A DNA stretch of 20,388 nucleotides from JBCDGZ01 sp038750655 (GCA_038750655.1 JBCDGZ010000137.1:1-20388); one strand, 5' to 3'; shown: positions 1-7,436, numbered from the stretch's first letter. Notes: a model not told the origin generated them from the letters alone. A program made the numbers and translations.

Positions 1-1877
1 GGAACTTTGAACGCTACTCTACCCCCTTCAAAAAGGGAGACAAATACTATTATTTCAAAAATGATGGCCTGCAAAACCAATCGGTAATGTATGTGCAGGA
101 AACCCTGGATGGCCCCGCCACGGAGGTGCTGAATCCCAATGAGTTTTCTGATGATGGGACCGCCTCGCTGGCCGGCTACTCCTTCTCCAAAGACGGGCGC
201 TACCTGGCTTATCAAGTCTCCGAAGGCGGCTCTGACTGGCAAACGGCTTACGTCAAGGACTTGACGACTGGTGAAGTACTGTCGGATAAGGTGGAATGGA
301 TCAAATTCTCTAGTCTCTCCTGGTCTAAAGATGGCTTCTTCTACTGTCGCTATCCCGAACCAGAGGGCGGTAGTAAGCTGTCGAGCACCAATGAATTCCA
401 CCAAGTCTATTACCACAAAGTAGGCGACTCGCAAGATAAAGATCAGCTGGTTTTTGCTGACCGTGCGAACCCTCAACGTGGCTTTTTCACCTCTACGTCG
501 CAAGATGAACGCTTTCTGATGCTCGGCATTTGGGAATCAACTAGTGGCAATGCCCTCTATTTCAAAGATTTATCACAAGAAAATGCTGATTTTATCGCCC
601 TGAAAGAAAGCATCGTCGCTGATTTCAGCTTCGTCGATAATATTGACAACAATCTACTCGTCCTGACCAACTATAATGCTCCTAATTGGCGACTGGTCTC
701 CATCAATGTGGAGCATCCCGAGGAGGGCTATTGGGAAGACCTGATCCCTGAAAGTACCGATGTGCTACGCAGCGTAGATATTATCGGTGGTAAGTTAGTG
801 GCAACTTACATCAACAATGCTTCAAGCCTGGTCACGCTTTACGACCTGAAAGGACAACCCGAGGTAATCGACTTCAAATTGCCTAGCATTGGTACCATCG
901 GCGGCTTTAGCGGAGACAAAGATGACTCTGAAGCCTTTTATTCTTTCTCTTCCTTCACCCGTCCAACTACAATTTACTCTTTTGATGTAAAAACCAACAC
1001 CAGCAAAATCTTTAAAGCACCGAGTATCGATTTTGATTCGGATAAATACGTTACGAAGCAGGTTTGGTATAAAGGTTACGATGGGACACGAGTTCCGATG
1101 TTTGTCACTCACAAAAAAGACCTGCAAATGGACGGCAATCGTCCTACCCTGCTCTATGGCTACGGCGGATTCGATATTCCCATTCTTCCGGGTTTCAATA
1201 CCACCCGCCTCAATATGGCTCCCATCATTTTGGAGAACGATGGGGTCTTTGTTGTGGCCAATATCCGGGGCGGTGGTGAGTTCGGTAAAGCCTGGCACCA
1301 GGCGGGAACCAAAGAACGCAAACAAAACGTCTTCAACGACTTCCAAGCGGCGGCCGAGCATCTGATCGCCCAAAAGTATACCTCGCCTGACAAGCTGGCC
1401 ATCTACGGCCGCTCCAACGGTGGGCTGCTCGTTGGAGCCTGTATGACCCAGCGTCCCGACCTCTACAAGGTGGCACTTCCTGCCGTCGGCGTACTAGATA
1501 TGCTTCGCTACCAATACTTTACCATCGGTCGGGCCTGGGCCTCTGACTATGGCCTCAGCGAAGACCCCAATGGCTTTGATTACCTCTACCAGTACTCTCC
1601 GCTGCACAACGCCGTTCCGGCCAAATATCCAGCAACGATGATCACCACCGCTGATCACGATGATCGGGTCGTGCCGGCTCATTCCTTCAAGTTTGCGGCG
1701 GCCCTTCAGGAGAATCAGAATGGGGATTTGCCGGTATTGATTCGGGTAGAAACCAGCGCTGGCCACGGAGCCGGTAAGCCAACCTCTAAGAAGATCGAAG
1801 AAGCAGCTGATATTCTAAGTTTTACCTTCTACAATTTTGAGGAAGATGTGAAATACGATTATAAGATGCTACAGTAA
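1..1877 (+). CDS. Prolyl oligopeptidase family serine peptidase (S9A), 5'-truncated by window edge
   Basis: This is a serine peptidase that cleaves short peptides after proline. The reading frame is open from base 3 to the stop at 1875-1877, so about 624 residues are visible. The family is usually about 700 residues, so roughly 80-100 N-terminal residues, including any signal peptide, lie outside the window. The first in-frame ATG at 87 is internal, because coding sequence continues upstream of it. The first half is the beta-propeller lid, with phrases such as YSFSKDGRYLAY and LSWSKDGFFYCRY. The alpha/beta hydrolase domain starts near base 1060. The catalytic triad is complete: Ser in GRSNGG (codon 1413-1415), Asp in DHDDRV (1659-1661) and His in SAGHGAG (1764-1766). 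The Arg after the Asp pair, which contacts substrate in the porcine enzyme, is also present. The gene sits 16 bp upstream of cdaA and is probably co-transcribed. Cytoplasmic or periplasmic location cannot be decided without the N-terminus. Confidence 0.95.
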   Translation, partial: NFERYSTPFKKGDKYYYFKNDGLQNQSVMYVQETLDGPATEVLNPNEFSDDGTASLAGYSFSKDGRYLAYQVSEGGSDWQTAYVKDLTTGEVLSDKVEWIKFSSLSWSKDGFFYCRYPEPEGGSKLSSTNEFHQVYYHKVGDSQDKDQLVFADRANPQRGFFTSTSQDERFLMLGIWESTSGNALYFKDLSQENADFIALKESIVADFSFVDNIDNNLLVLTNYNAPNWRLVSINVEHPEEGYWEDLIPESTDVLRSVDIIGGKLVATYINNASSLVTLYDLKGQPEVIDFKLPSIGTIGGFSGDKDDSEAFYSFSSFTRPTTIYSFDVKTNTSKIFKAPSIDFDSDKYVTKQVWYKGYDGTRVPMFVTHKKDLQMDGNRPTLLYGYGGFDIPILPGFNTTRLNMAPIILENDGVFVVANIRGGGEFGKAWHQAGTKERKQNVFNDFQAAAEHLIAQKYTSPDKLAIYGRSNGGLLVGACMTQRPDLYKVALPAVGVLDMLRYQYFTIGRAWASDYGLSEDPNGFDYLYQYSPLHNAVPAKYPATMITTADHDDRVVPAHSFKFAAALQENQNGDLPVLIRVETSAGHGAGKPTSKKIEEAADILSFTFYNFEEDVKYDYKMLQ

Positions 1878-1893
1878 ATAAGCAGAGTCCAAT

Positions 1894-2694
1894 ATGGGGA
1901 TAGCGCTGTTCGAAATCGGGTTTTTGCCCGTACGCATCTGGGACATTCTGGACATCCTGATTGTCGGCTTTCTGATGTACCAGATTTACAAGCTGTTGAG
2001 AGGTTCTATTGCCTTCAACATCTTCATCGGCGTGATCCTGATATTTGTGGTGTGGTGGTTGGTGGGGGTGTTGAAAATGGACTTACTGTCCTCCCTCCTC
2101 AGTCAATTTGTGAGCGTAGGGGTGATCATGCTCCTCATCATCTTTCAGCCAGAAGTTCGTCGTTTTTTGTTGTTGTTGGGAAATAGTACGCTGCGCCAGC
2201 GCTCTAATTTTCTCAGTAGCCTGCTGGACCGAAATATTGAGGTCAAAGAGGGCAAGCAGCAGCACATTCAGGAGATTAAAAAGGCGATGCTGCGGATGAG
2301 TCGGCAAAAGACAGGCGCTTTGATCGTCTTGAGCAGGAACACCAACGTTGAGGTCTTTAGCAACTCCGGGGTGCTCATCGGCGCGCAGATCAGCCAGCCT
2401 TTGATTGAAAGTATTTTTAATAAGGACAGCCCGCTGCACGATGGAGCCATGATTATTTCGGGGGGCAAGATTCGGGCGGCCAGTTGTGTACTGCCGATTT
2501 CGGCCAGTCAGGGCTTGCCGAAGAGCGCGGGGCTGCGGCATCGGGCGGCCGTAGGCGTCAGCGAAAGCAGCGAAGTAGCGGCCTTTATTGTTTCAGAGGA
2601 AAACGGAAAAATTTCGATGGCCTTCGAAGGCAAACTCCACGGCAATCTCGACGAGACTAAGCTGACGGAACGATTGATGGAGCATTATGCATAA
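1894..2694 (+). CDS. cdaA: Membrane-bound diadenylate cyclase CdaA (DacA/YbbP family)
   Basis: The product condenses two ATP into cyclic di-AMP, a second messenger tied to potassium/osmotic balance and wall homeostasis in the organisms where it has been studied. At 266 residues it has the usual CdaA length. Three hydrophobic segments (about residues 17-32, 40-59 and 66-85) form the membrane anchor, followed by a short linker and the DisA_N catalytic domain (about 100-262). Both diagnostic motifs are intact: DGA at 183-185 and RHR at 215-217, in the context GLRHRAAVGVSE. ATG 1894 starts directly before the first membrane segment, as in homologues. The gap to the upstream peptidase is 16 bp and to the downstream acetyltransferase 17 bp, suggesting one operon. 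The CdaR and GlmM partners found beside cdaA in Firmicutes are not present in this window. The identification is secure from the motifs. Confidence 0.95.
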   Translation: MGIALFEIGFLPVRIWDILDILIVGFLMYQIYKLLRGSIAFNIFIGVILIFVVWWLVGVLKMDLLSSLLSQFVSVGVIMLLIIFQPEVRRFLLLLGNSTLRQRSNFLSSLLDRNIEVKEGKQQHIQEIKKAMLRMSRQKTGALIVLSRNTNVEVFSNSGVLIGAQISQPLIESIFNKDSPLHDGAMIISGGKIRAASCVLPISASQGLPKSAGLRHRAAVGVSESSEVAAFIVSEENGKISMAFEGKLHGNLDETKLTERLMEHYA

Positions 2695-2711
2695 GTTCAA
2701 ATCACTCCCCC

Positions 2712-3242
2712 ATGCGGATACAACGTATTGAAGAATTCAAAATCAGCCGCCGCAAACGCAAGGCAATTGGGGAATTGCTTGGACGCTGTTTCCCGGAATA
2801 CCCCGGGCAGCGGACCTATTACAAGCAAATTCCGGCCTTCCGCTACCTGGTCTGGGCCGACCAACGGCTGGTCGGCCACCTAGCCGTGGAGCATCGGATG
2901 ATGAATGTAGGAGGAGAGATTGCCAGCATCTTCGGCATCGTCGATCTTTGTGTAGATCAGGAATTTCAGTCTCGAAAAATTGCCTCCCAACTTTTGCAGA
3001 CTTTGGAGGATTTGGGAAGAAAGCACAAGATAGATTTTCTGGTCTTGGCCGCTCAAGAGTACGAACTCTACGAAAACAATGGCTTCCACCTAGTCAGCAA
3101 TACCTGCCGCTGGCTAATGATCAACGAACACCAAACTTTGGGGGTCAACCACCGTTCTATTGATGATTGCTTGATGGTCAAAGCCTTGGGCAGCAAGCAG
3201 TGGAAAAGCGGGCTGGTTGACTTTCTGGGCCATGTATTTTAA
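2712..3242 (+). CDS. GNAT family N-acetyltransferase
   Basis: This is a predicted acetyl-CoA-dependent acyltransferase of 176 residues; the substrate is unknown. The GNAT core is recognisable. A beta strand (GEIASIFGIVDLCV, about 69-82) is followed by the acetyl-CoA pyrophosphate loop and helix (QSRKIASQLLQTLEDLG, about 86-102), then a strand with FLVLAAQ (109-115) and the family-typical YELYENNGF (117-125), which closes the acetyl-CoA site. The loop normally reads Q-x-x-G-x-G/A. Here it is Q-S-R-K-I-A, so the central glycine is a lysine, which may alter cofactor binding or simply be a subfamily trait. The N-terminus is basic (ISRRKRK). The start ATG 2712 follows the cdaA stop by 17 bp and supports co-transcription. 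The MITE-like spacer begins directly after its stop codon. Confidence 0.85.
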   Translation: MRIQRIEEFKISRRKRKAIGELLGRCFPEYPGQRTYYKQIPAFRYLVWADQRLVGHLAVEHRMMNVGGEIASIFGIVDLCVDQEFQSRKIASQLLQTLEDLGRKHKIDFLVLAAQEYELYENNGFHLVSNTCRWLMINEHQTLGVNHRSIDDCLMVKALGSKQWKSGLVDFLGHVF

Positions 3243-3249
3243 AATTTAA

Positions 3250-3377
3250 CTCAAGTTGCGATGAACGAGAGTCAACCTGCCTGCCTGCCGGCAGGAAAGG
3301 AAGATTTTGTGAACCACGAGGTGGTGATTCAAATATCTGACGCATTGACTCTTATAAAAGGGAATCGCAACTTGAAT
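3250..3377. mobile_element. MITE-like inverted-repeat element with flanking AATTTAA copies
   Basis: A perfect 12-bp inverted repeat, TCAAGTTGCGAT at 3251-3262 and ATCGCAACTTGA at 3364-3375, bounds this spacer. An inner pair, AGAGTCAA (3268-3275) and TTGACTCT (3345-3352), continues the pairing. Inside lie a perfect 12-bp palindrome CCTGCCGGCAGG (3284-3295) and a small hairpin ACCAC-GAG-GTGGT (3313-3325). The heptamer AATTTAA stands just outside both ends (3243-3249 and 3378-3384), like a target-site duplication, although AT-rich heptamers can recur by chance. No transposase is encoded. I infer a non-autonomous transposable remnant. The alternative is a structured intergenic RNA or terminator after the acetyltransferase gene. 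Confidence 0.5.
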
Positions 3378-3385
3378 AATTTAAT

Positions 3386-3393
3386 TACCTTTG
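3386..3393 (+). promoter_or_regulatory. Candidate Bacteroidota -7 promoter element for the M20 peptidase gene
   Basis: TACCTTTG matches the Bacteroidota TAnnTTTG consensus exactly and would place transcription start about 30 nt before the ATG at 3429. A TTG occurs only 11 bp upstream (3372-3374), closer than the usual 17-23 bp, so the -33 element is not convincing. The box lies immediately outside the right arm of the inverted-repeat element. Confidence 0.4.
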
Positions 3394-3428
3394 TGCGATA
3401 TTTTGCCTAACCTGCTAAATCCGTCTTC

Positions 3429-4826
3429 ATGCAAGAATTAAAAGCCTACCATAAGGCCAATGAAGCCAGATACCTGGATGAACTACTAGAACTGCTTCGC
3501 ATCCCTTCTATCAGTGCCGATTCGGCCTACAAAGGGGATGTACTCAAAACTGCTAAATTCATAAAAGATAAACTCAAAGCTGCCGGGGCCCAAAAGGTCA
3601 AACTGTACCCGACAGCGGGACATCCGATTGTCTACGGCGAGAAAATCGTCGACCCTAAACTGCCGACGGTCCTCGTCTACGGCCACTACGACGTACAGCC
3701 CCCCGATCCGCTGGACCTCTGGGAGTCTCCGCCCTTTGAGCCCGTCATCAAGAAGACTAAAAAGCACCCCAAGGGAGCCATCTTTGCCCGGGGTGCCTGC
3801 GACGACAAAGGCCAAATGTACATGCACCTCAAAGCCTTTGAAGCAATGCTAGCTAATAAGGTGTTGCCTTGTAATGTAAAGTTTATGATTGAGGGGGAAG
3901 AAGAAGTGGGCTCGGTTAATCTTGAAGCCTTCTGCAAGGCCAACCGCAAGATGCTGTCCTGTGATGTGGTGCTGCTGTCGGATACTTCCATCATCGATAA
4001 TAAAACGCCCTCGATCACCACAGGTCTGCGCGGTCTAAGCTACATCGAGGTGGAGGTCACCGGGCCTAACCGCGACCTGCACTCTGGGGTCTACGGTGGT
4101 GCAGTGGCCAATCCGATCAACATCCTCTCCAAGATGATCGCCTCGCTACACGATAAAAATAATCGCATCAACATCCCCGGCTTTTACGAAGATGTAGAGC
4201 GCGTTACCAAGTCAGAGCGGTCGATGATGAACGAGGCCCCCTTCAATGAAAACAGCTACAAGCGCGATCTCAAAATCAAAGATATTCACGGCGAAAAAGG
4301 CTACACCACCCTGGAAAGAACGTCCATCCGCCCGACCCTCGATGTCAACGGCATCTGGGGCGGCTATATCGGCGAAGGAGCCAAAACAGTACTGCCCTCT
4401 AAGGCATACGCCAAGATCAGTATGCGCCTCGTCCCTAACCAGAATCCAAAGAAAATCACGCGACTGTTTAGTCAGCATTTCAAGAGCATCGCTCCACCTT
4501 CGGTCAAGGTCAAGGTTACCCCACACCACGGTGGTGAGCCTGCTGTAACACCCACCGATTCGGTGGAGTACCAGGCGGCGCACCATGCCATGGAAACCAC
4601 CTTCGGCAAAGCACCGATCCCGCAGCGCTCGGGCGGCAGCATTCCGATTGTTGCCCTGTTCGAAAAAGTGTTGAAGGCCAAAAGTGTGCTGATGGGCTTC
4701 GGCCTCGACTCCGATGCCATCCACTCTCCCAATGAGCACTACGGGCTCTTCAACTATTACCGGGGCATCGAAACCATCCCCTACTTTTTCCACCATTACG
4801 CTGAGTTGAAAAGTCAACAAAAATAA
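3429..4826 (+). CDS. M20 family metallo-dipeptidase (CNDP/DapE-like)
   Basis: This is a predicted two-zinc dipeptidase of 465 residues, close to the length of CNDP-type M20 enzymes. Metal and catalytic residues are all visible: His86 and Asp88 in GHYDVQP, the bridging Asp125 in RGACDDKGQ, the general base and adjacent ligand in EGEEEVGS (155-162), Asp185 in LLSDTS, and His432 in IHSPNEH. The lid or dimerisation domain lies roughly between residues 200 and 370 and contains DLHSGVYGG, including the conserved HSG used for substrate binding in this family. SGGSIPIV (about 400-407) is the C-terminal substrate loop. No signal peptide is evident, so the enzyme is probably cytoplasmic and involved in peptide turnover. 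The FKBP gene follows 39 bp later on the same strand. Substrate specificity cannot be read from sequence. Confidence 0.93.
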   Translation: MQELKAYHKANEARYLDELLELLRIPSISADSAYKGDVLKTAKFIKDKLKAAGAQKVKLYPTAGHPIVYGEKIVDPKLPTVLVYGHYDVQPPDPLDLWESPPFEPVIKKTKKHPKGAIFARGACDDKGQMYMHLKAFEAMLANKVLPCNVKFMIEGEEEVGSVNLEAFCKANRKMLSCDVVLLSDTSIIDNKTPSITTGLRGLSYIEVEVTGPNRDLHSGVYGGAVANPINILSKMIASLHDKNNRINIPGFYEDVERVTKSERSMMNEAPFNENSYKRDLKIKDIHGEKGYTTLERTSIRPTLDVNGIWGGYIGEGAKTVLPSKAYAKISMRLVPNQNPKKITRLFSQHFKSIAPPSVKVKVTPHHGGEPAVTPTDSVEYQAAHHAMETTFGKAPIPQRSGGSIPIVALFEKVLKAKSVLMGFGLDSDAIHSPNEHYGLFNYYRGIETIPYFFHHYAELKSQQK

Positions 4827-4865
4827 AATCAACATTTTCCAAAGTTTTCATAAATAAAACCTTTA

Positions 4866-5450
4866 ATGGATAAATTAAGCTACAGCCTGGGCGTTATCGT
4901 CGCCCAGAACCTCAAAAATCAAGGCATTACCCGGATTCACACCCCAGACCTGGCCAACGGTATTTCAGCAGTCATCTTAGGCAACCAGCCCGAAATCTCT
5001 CTGGAAGATGCCAATAAAACGGTCCAAGAATACCTCCGCGAAAAAGCCATGGAAAAATACGGCGACATCATCAACGAGGGGCGGGCCTTCCTAACACAAA
5101 ATGCTAAGCGCGAGGGCGTAGTAGCGCTCGAAAATGGCCTGCAATACGAAATCCTGAAAGAAGGCGATGGCCCCAAGCCCCAAGCCACCGATACGGTCAC
5201 TACTCACTACCACGGTACGCTAGTCAACGGCACGGTCTTCGACAGCTCCGTCAACCGCAATCAACCGGCTAGTTTTCCGGTTAACCGCGTCATTCCAGGC
5301 TGGACACAAGCCCTGCAAATGATGCCCGTAGGTAGCAAATGGAAACTGTTTCTCCCTCCTCACCTCGCTTACGGTGAGCAAGGTGCCGGCGATGCGATCA
5401 AGCCTTTTTCTACCTTGATCTTTGAAGTGGAATTACTTGAAGTGAATTAG
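4866..5450 (+). CDS. FKBP-type peptidyl-prolyl cis-trans isomerase (FklB-like)
   Basis: The product catalyses cis-trans isomerisation of Xaa-Pro bonds during protein folding. The 194-residue protein has the two-part FklB/FkpA architecture: a helical N-terminal dimerisation domain (about 1-85, starting DKLSYSLGV) and a C-terminal FKBP domain (about 90-194). Pocket residues typical of active FKBPs are present: Tyr115 in THYHGTL, Phe125-Asp126 in VFDSS, Val142-Ile143 with Trp146 in RVIPGW, Tyr169 in HLAYGEQG and Phe187 near the C-terminus. No signal peptide or lipobox precedes the N-terminal domain, so it looks cytoplasmic, as FklB is. It is probably co-transcribed with the M20 peptidase. It ends 83 bp before the stop of the convergent amidase gene. 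Confidence 0.93.
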   Translation: MDKLSYSLGVIVAQNLKNQGITRIHTPDLANGISAVILGNQPEISLEDANKTVQEYLREKAMEKYGDIINEGRAFLTQNAKREGVVALENGLQYEILKEGDGPKPQATDTVTTHYHGTLVNGTVFDSSVNRNQPASFPVNRVIPGWTQALQMMPVGSKWKLFLPPHLAYGEQGAGDAIKPFSTLIFEVELLEVN

Positions 5451-5451
5451 T

Positions 5452-5467
5452 AGGCCCTTGGCCTTTT
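5452..5467 (+). terminator. Weak hairpin just after the FKBP stop codon
   Basis: AGGCC (5452-5456), a CTT loop and GGCCT (5460-5464) form a five-pair stem followed by TTT. It begins two bases after the FKBP stop. The stem and T-run are short, so termination efficiency is uncertain. Confidence 0.35.
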
Positions 5468-5479
5468 GGAATACTATAA

Positions 5480-5510
5480 CTGACGTACTGGTTTCAAATC
5501 GGTATGTCAG
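5480..5510. terminator. Inverted repeat between convergent genes, possible bidirectional terminator
   Basis: CTGACGTAC (5480-5488) pairs with GTATGTCAG (5502-5510) with one mismatch (G-U in one RNA strand) around a 13-base loop. Its position between the converging FKBP and amidase genes suggests transcription termination in both directions. No run of T follows on either strand, so this is not a canonical rho-independent site. Confidence 0.35.
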
Positions 5511-5533
5511 TTGTACATTATGTTCAGCTCAGG

Positions 5534-6637
5534 CTACTCAATGACTTGAATATACGCCCCAAAGACCCACTCGTCTACACCAACCCGATACCATTTCCCG
5601 TCCTTATCAAAGATTTTGACCAGCGTATCGCGCTGTAAGCGACTTACTCGTGGAAAGTTGGTGCCCGGCCCGGAGCGGACGTTAAGGAAGCTGGCGAAGA
5701 CCACCCTCCCCTGCTTCACTTCTACTACCTTAACCAGTCGGGAATAGACCCAGCGGCCGTTGCCGATTCGGTACCAGTTGCCTTCTTGGTCAAAAATCTC
5801 GACGGAGGAGCCGTCTTGGAGGACGTCGACTACGCTGTGATTGGCACCTGGCCCAGAGCGGACGTTGAGGCCCGTAGGGTCTTCGACGATGCCGTCTTTT
5901 TTGGTGAAGGTAATGAGGACATAATTTTTGTGGACCCAGCGGTCATCGCCGATGCGGAGCCAGTTACCGACCTCCTCGTAGATTTGGATAGCTTCGCCTT
6001 GGTTAAGGACATCGACGACGGGGAAACGGGTGCTGTCGCCGGTACGGACGTTGAGATCAGCGGTATTAATGATGCCTTGCTTGATTGGATTTTCGAGCTG
6101 GAAGTGCAGCCCCTTGTTGATGTCATGGCGAAAATTTTGCCAGTCGGCTTCTTCGATCATCATGCGGGGGCAAAGCTTACCCGTGATGTCATAGTGACGG
6201 TACAGATCCTTGACCGTAAAGTGGTATTTATTGAGTAAAAATTGGGCCAACTCAACGGAGTGCTGATAGGTTTTTTCCCAATCGCCATCACTGTTGACAC
6301 ACATTTCAAAACCAATCAAAAAGTAGTTGGGCGTCAGGCCATTCTCGCGAATCTGTTCCCCGGTGGGCTTGTAGGAGCTGCCTCCTACATGATAAGCCAC
6401 CTCGTGATCAGGAACACATTGAACGATCGATTGATCATCGATGATGTAGTGTGCCGAAGCGTAGCGGGTGGTGGTGTTGAAATAATTGCGGTTGGCCATA
6501 GCATCCGCGCCACGGCCTTTGTTGGCGGTCCAGTGGGCGACGACGCCTTTGAGTTTGCGGATAGAGTACCATTCGGCATTGCGAAGGAAAGGGCGATTTC
6601 TACGGCTGCTGAGCAATTTTTGGGTGATGGGTAGCAT
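5534..6637 (-). CDS. N-acetylmuramoyl-L-alanine amidase (Amidase_2) with three SH3b domains
   Basis: This is a predicted zinc amidase that cuts the bond between N-acetylmuramic acid and L-alanine in peptidoglycan. Residues 1-178 form an Amidase_2/T7-lysozyme-type catalytic domain. The zinc ligands His35 (VAHWTA), His148 and Cys156 (RHYDITGKLCPRM) are all present, and Lys154 sits at the position of the T7 lysozyme catalytic lysine. Three bacterial SH3 repeats follow (about 188-243, 249-305 and 310-367), each with an LNVR-S/T-G motif and a W-Y/L-R-I/V-G...WV signature; these usually bind wall peptides. The N-terminus (MLPITQKLLSSRRNRP) has no hydrophobic signal peptide or lipobox, which is odd for a wall enzyme. 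Upstream in-frame sequence offers no better start. It converges on the FKBP gene and is divergent from trmD. It could be an endolysin-like domesticated gene, an effector exported by another machine, or a cytoplasmic recycling enzyme. Confidence 0.92.
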   Translation of the reverse strand: MLPITQKLLSSRRNRPFLRNAEWYSIRKLKGVVAHWTANKGRGADAMANRNYFNTTTRYASAHYIIDDQSIVQCVPDHEVAYHVGGSSYKPTGEQIRENGLTPNYFLIGFEMCVNSDGDWEKTYQHSVELAQFLLNKYHFTVKDLYRHYDITGKLCPRMMIEEADWQNFRHDINKGLHFQLENPIKQGIINTADLNVRTGDSTRFPVVDVLNQGEAIQIYEEVGNWLRIGDDRWVHKNYVLITFTKKDGIVEDPTGLNVRSGPGANHSVVDVLQDGSSVEIFDQEGNWYRIGNGRWVYSRLVKVVEVKQGRVVFASFLNVRSGPGTNFPRVSRLQRDTLVKIFDKDGKWYRVGVDEWVFGAYIQVIE

Positions 6638-6737
6638 ATTGGGAGAGTATTATATTCCGTTTTTTAGTCATCTAAAATTAGAGAAATTTAACTAGATACA
6701 AAATAATGGTACGATAATTTCCTAATTTTGATGCCCT
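6638..6737. promoter_or_regulatory. Divergent promoter region between amidase gene and trmD
   Basis: This 100-bp AT-rich spacer must carry the promoters for both divergent genes. On the plus strand TAATTTTG (6723-6730) fits the TAnnTTTG -7 consensus, but it ends only seven bases before the trmD ATG, implying a leaderless or nearly leaderless transcript. On the minus strand only near matches occur, for example the complement of CAAAATAA (6700-6707). No convincing -33 TTG at normal spacing was found for either gene. Confidence 0.35.
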
Positions 6738-7415
6738 ATGCGTATCGATATTTTATCTGTATTACCCGAGCTGCTGCACAGCCCCTTGCAGCACTCTATT
6801 ATGAAGCGGGCGCAGCAGAAAGGCTTGGTGGAATTGCACATCCACGACTTGCGCGAATTCGGTAAAGGCAAGCATCGCCAGTTGGATGACTATCAGTATG
6901 GAGGTGGAGCGGGTATGGTGATGATGGTGGAGCCCTTGGCCAATTGCATTGAGGGCCTTCAGGCCGAGCGCCCTTATGATGAGATCATCTATGTTACTCC
7001 GGATGGCAAGCGCCTCGATCAGGCCGATTGCAATACCCTGTCGATGCACCAAAACATGATGATTCTCTGTGGCCACTACAAAGGCATCGATGAACGCATC
7101 CGCGAGCATTTCATCACTCGCGAGGTCTCGATCGGTGATTTTGTCCTCTCCGGCGGAGAGCTTCCCGCCGCCGTTTTGGTCGACTCCATCGTTCGCCTCC
7201 TCCCCGGCGTCCTCAACGACGAGACCTCTGCCCTCTTTGATTCGTTTCAAGATAACCTACTTGCTCCCCCTGTCTACACCCGTCCCGCCGAATTTCGCGG
7301 CTGGAAGGTCCCCGACATCCTCCTATCGGGTAACGATGGCGCTATTGACCAATGGCGCTATGAGCAATCGCTGAGGCGTACGCAGGAGCGACGGCCTGAT
7401 TTGTTGGAGGAGTAA
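6738..7415 (+). CDS. trmD: tRNA (guanine37-N1)-methyltransferase TrmD
   Basis: TrmD methylates N1 of G37 next to the anticodon using S-adenosylmethionine, preventing +1 frameshifting. The protein has the usual length (225 residues) and start (MRIDILSVLPELL). It shows the hallmark segments of the trefoil-knot SPOUT fold: the DDYQYGGGAGMVMM region (about 51-64), the SAM-binding knot with ILCGHYKGIDERI (about 109-121) and SIGDFVLSGGELPA (about 131-144). The C-terminal tRNA-binding part has PPVYTRPAEFRGWKVPDILLSG, with the Pro-x-Tyr-Thr-Arg-Pro motif of the family. In many bacteria trmD sits in an rpsP-rimM-trmD-rplS operon; none of those partners is here, and the next gene 21 bp downstream encodes a secreted T9SS protein. 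ATG 6738 is preferred over ATG 6731, which is out of frame. Confidence 0.97.
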   Translation: MRIDILSVLPELLHSPLQHSIMKRAQQKGLVELHIHDLREFGKGKHRQLDDYQYGGGAGMVMMVEPLANCIEGLQAERPYDEIIYVTPDGKRLDQADCNTLSMHQNMMILCGHYKGIDERIREHFITREVSIGDFVLSGGELPAAVLVDSIVRLLPGVLNDETSALFDSFQDNLLAPPVYTRPAEFRGWKVPDILLSGNDGAIDQWRYEQSLRRTQERRPDLLEE

Positions 7416-7436
7416 AGCACCCACAAATTTAATCCA

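Noticed and set aside
822..1373. 183-codon minus-strand ORF inside the prolyl oligopeptidase gene
   Set aside because: The opposite strand encodes a continuous peptidase domain with catalytic triad; the ORF has no recognisable content.
3261..3410. 49-codon ORF across the inverted-repeat element
   Set aside because: It reads through the palindromes and both repeat arms, has no recognisable domain and overlaps the likely promoter box; its CLPAG stretch is simply the GC palindrome translated.
5786..6634. Two plus-strand ORFs (5786-6238 and 6242-6634) opposite the amidase gene
   Set aside because: The minus-strand frame carries the complete amidase zinc site and three SH3b repeats; the plus-strand frames show no domain and are shadows.
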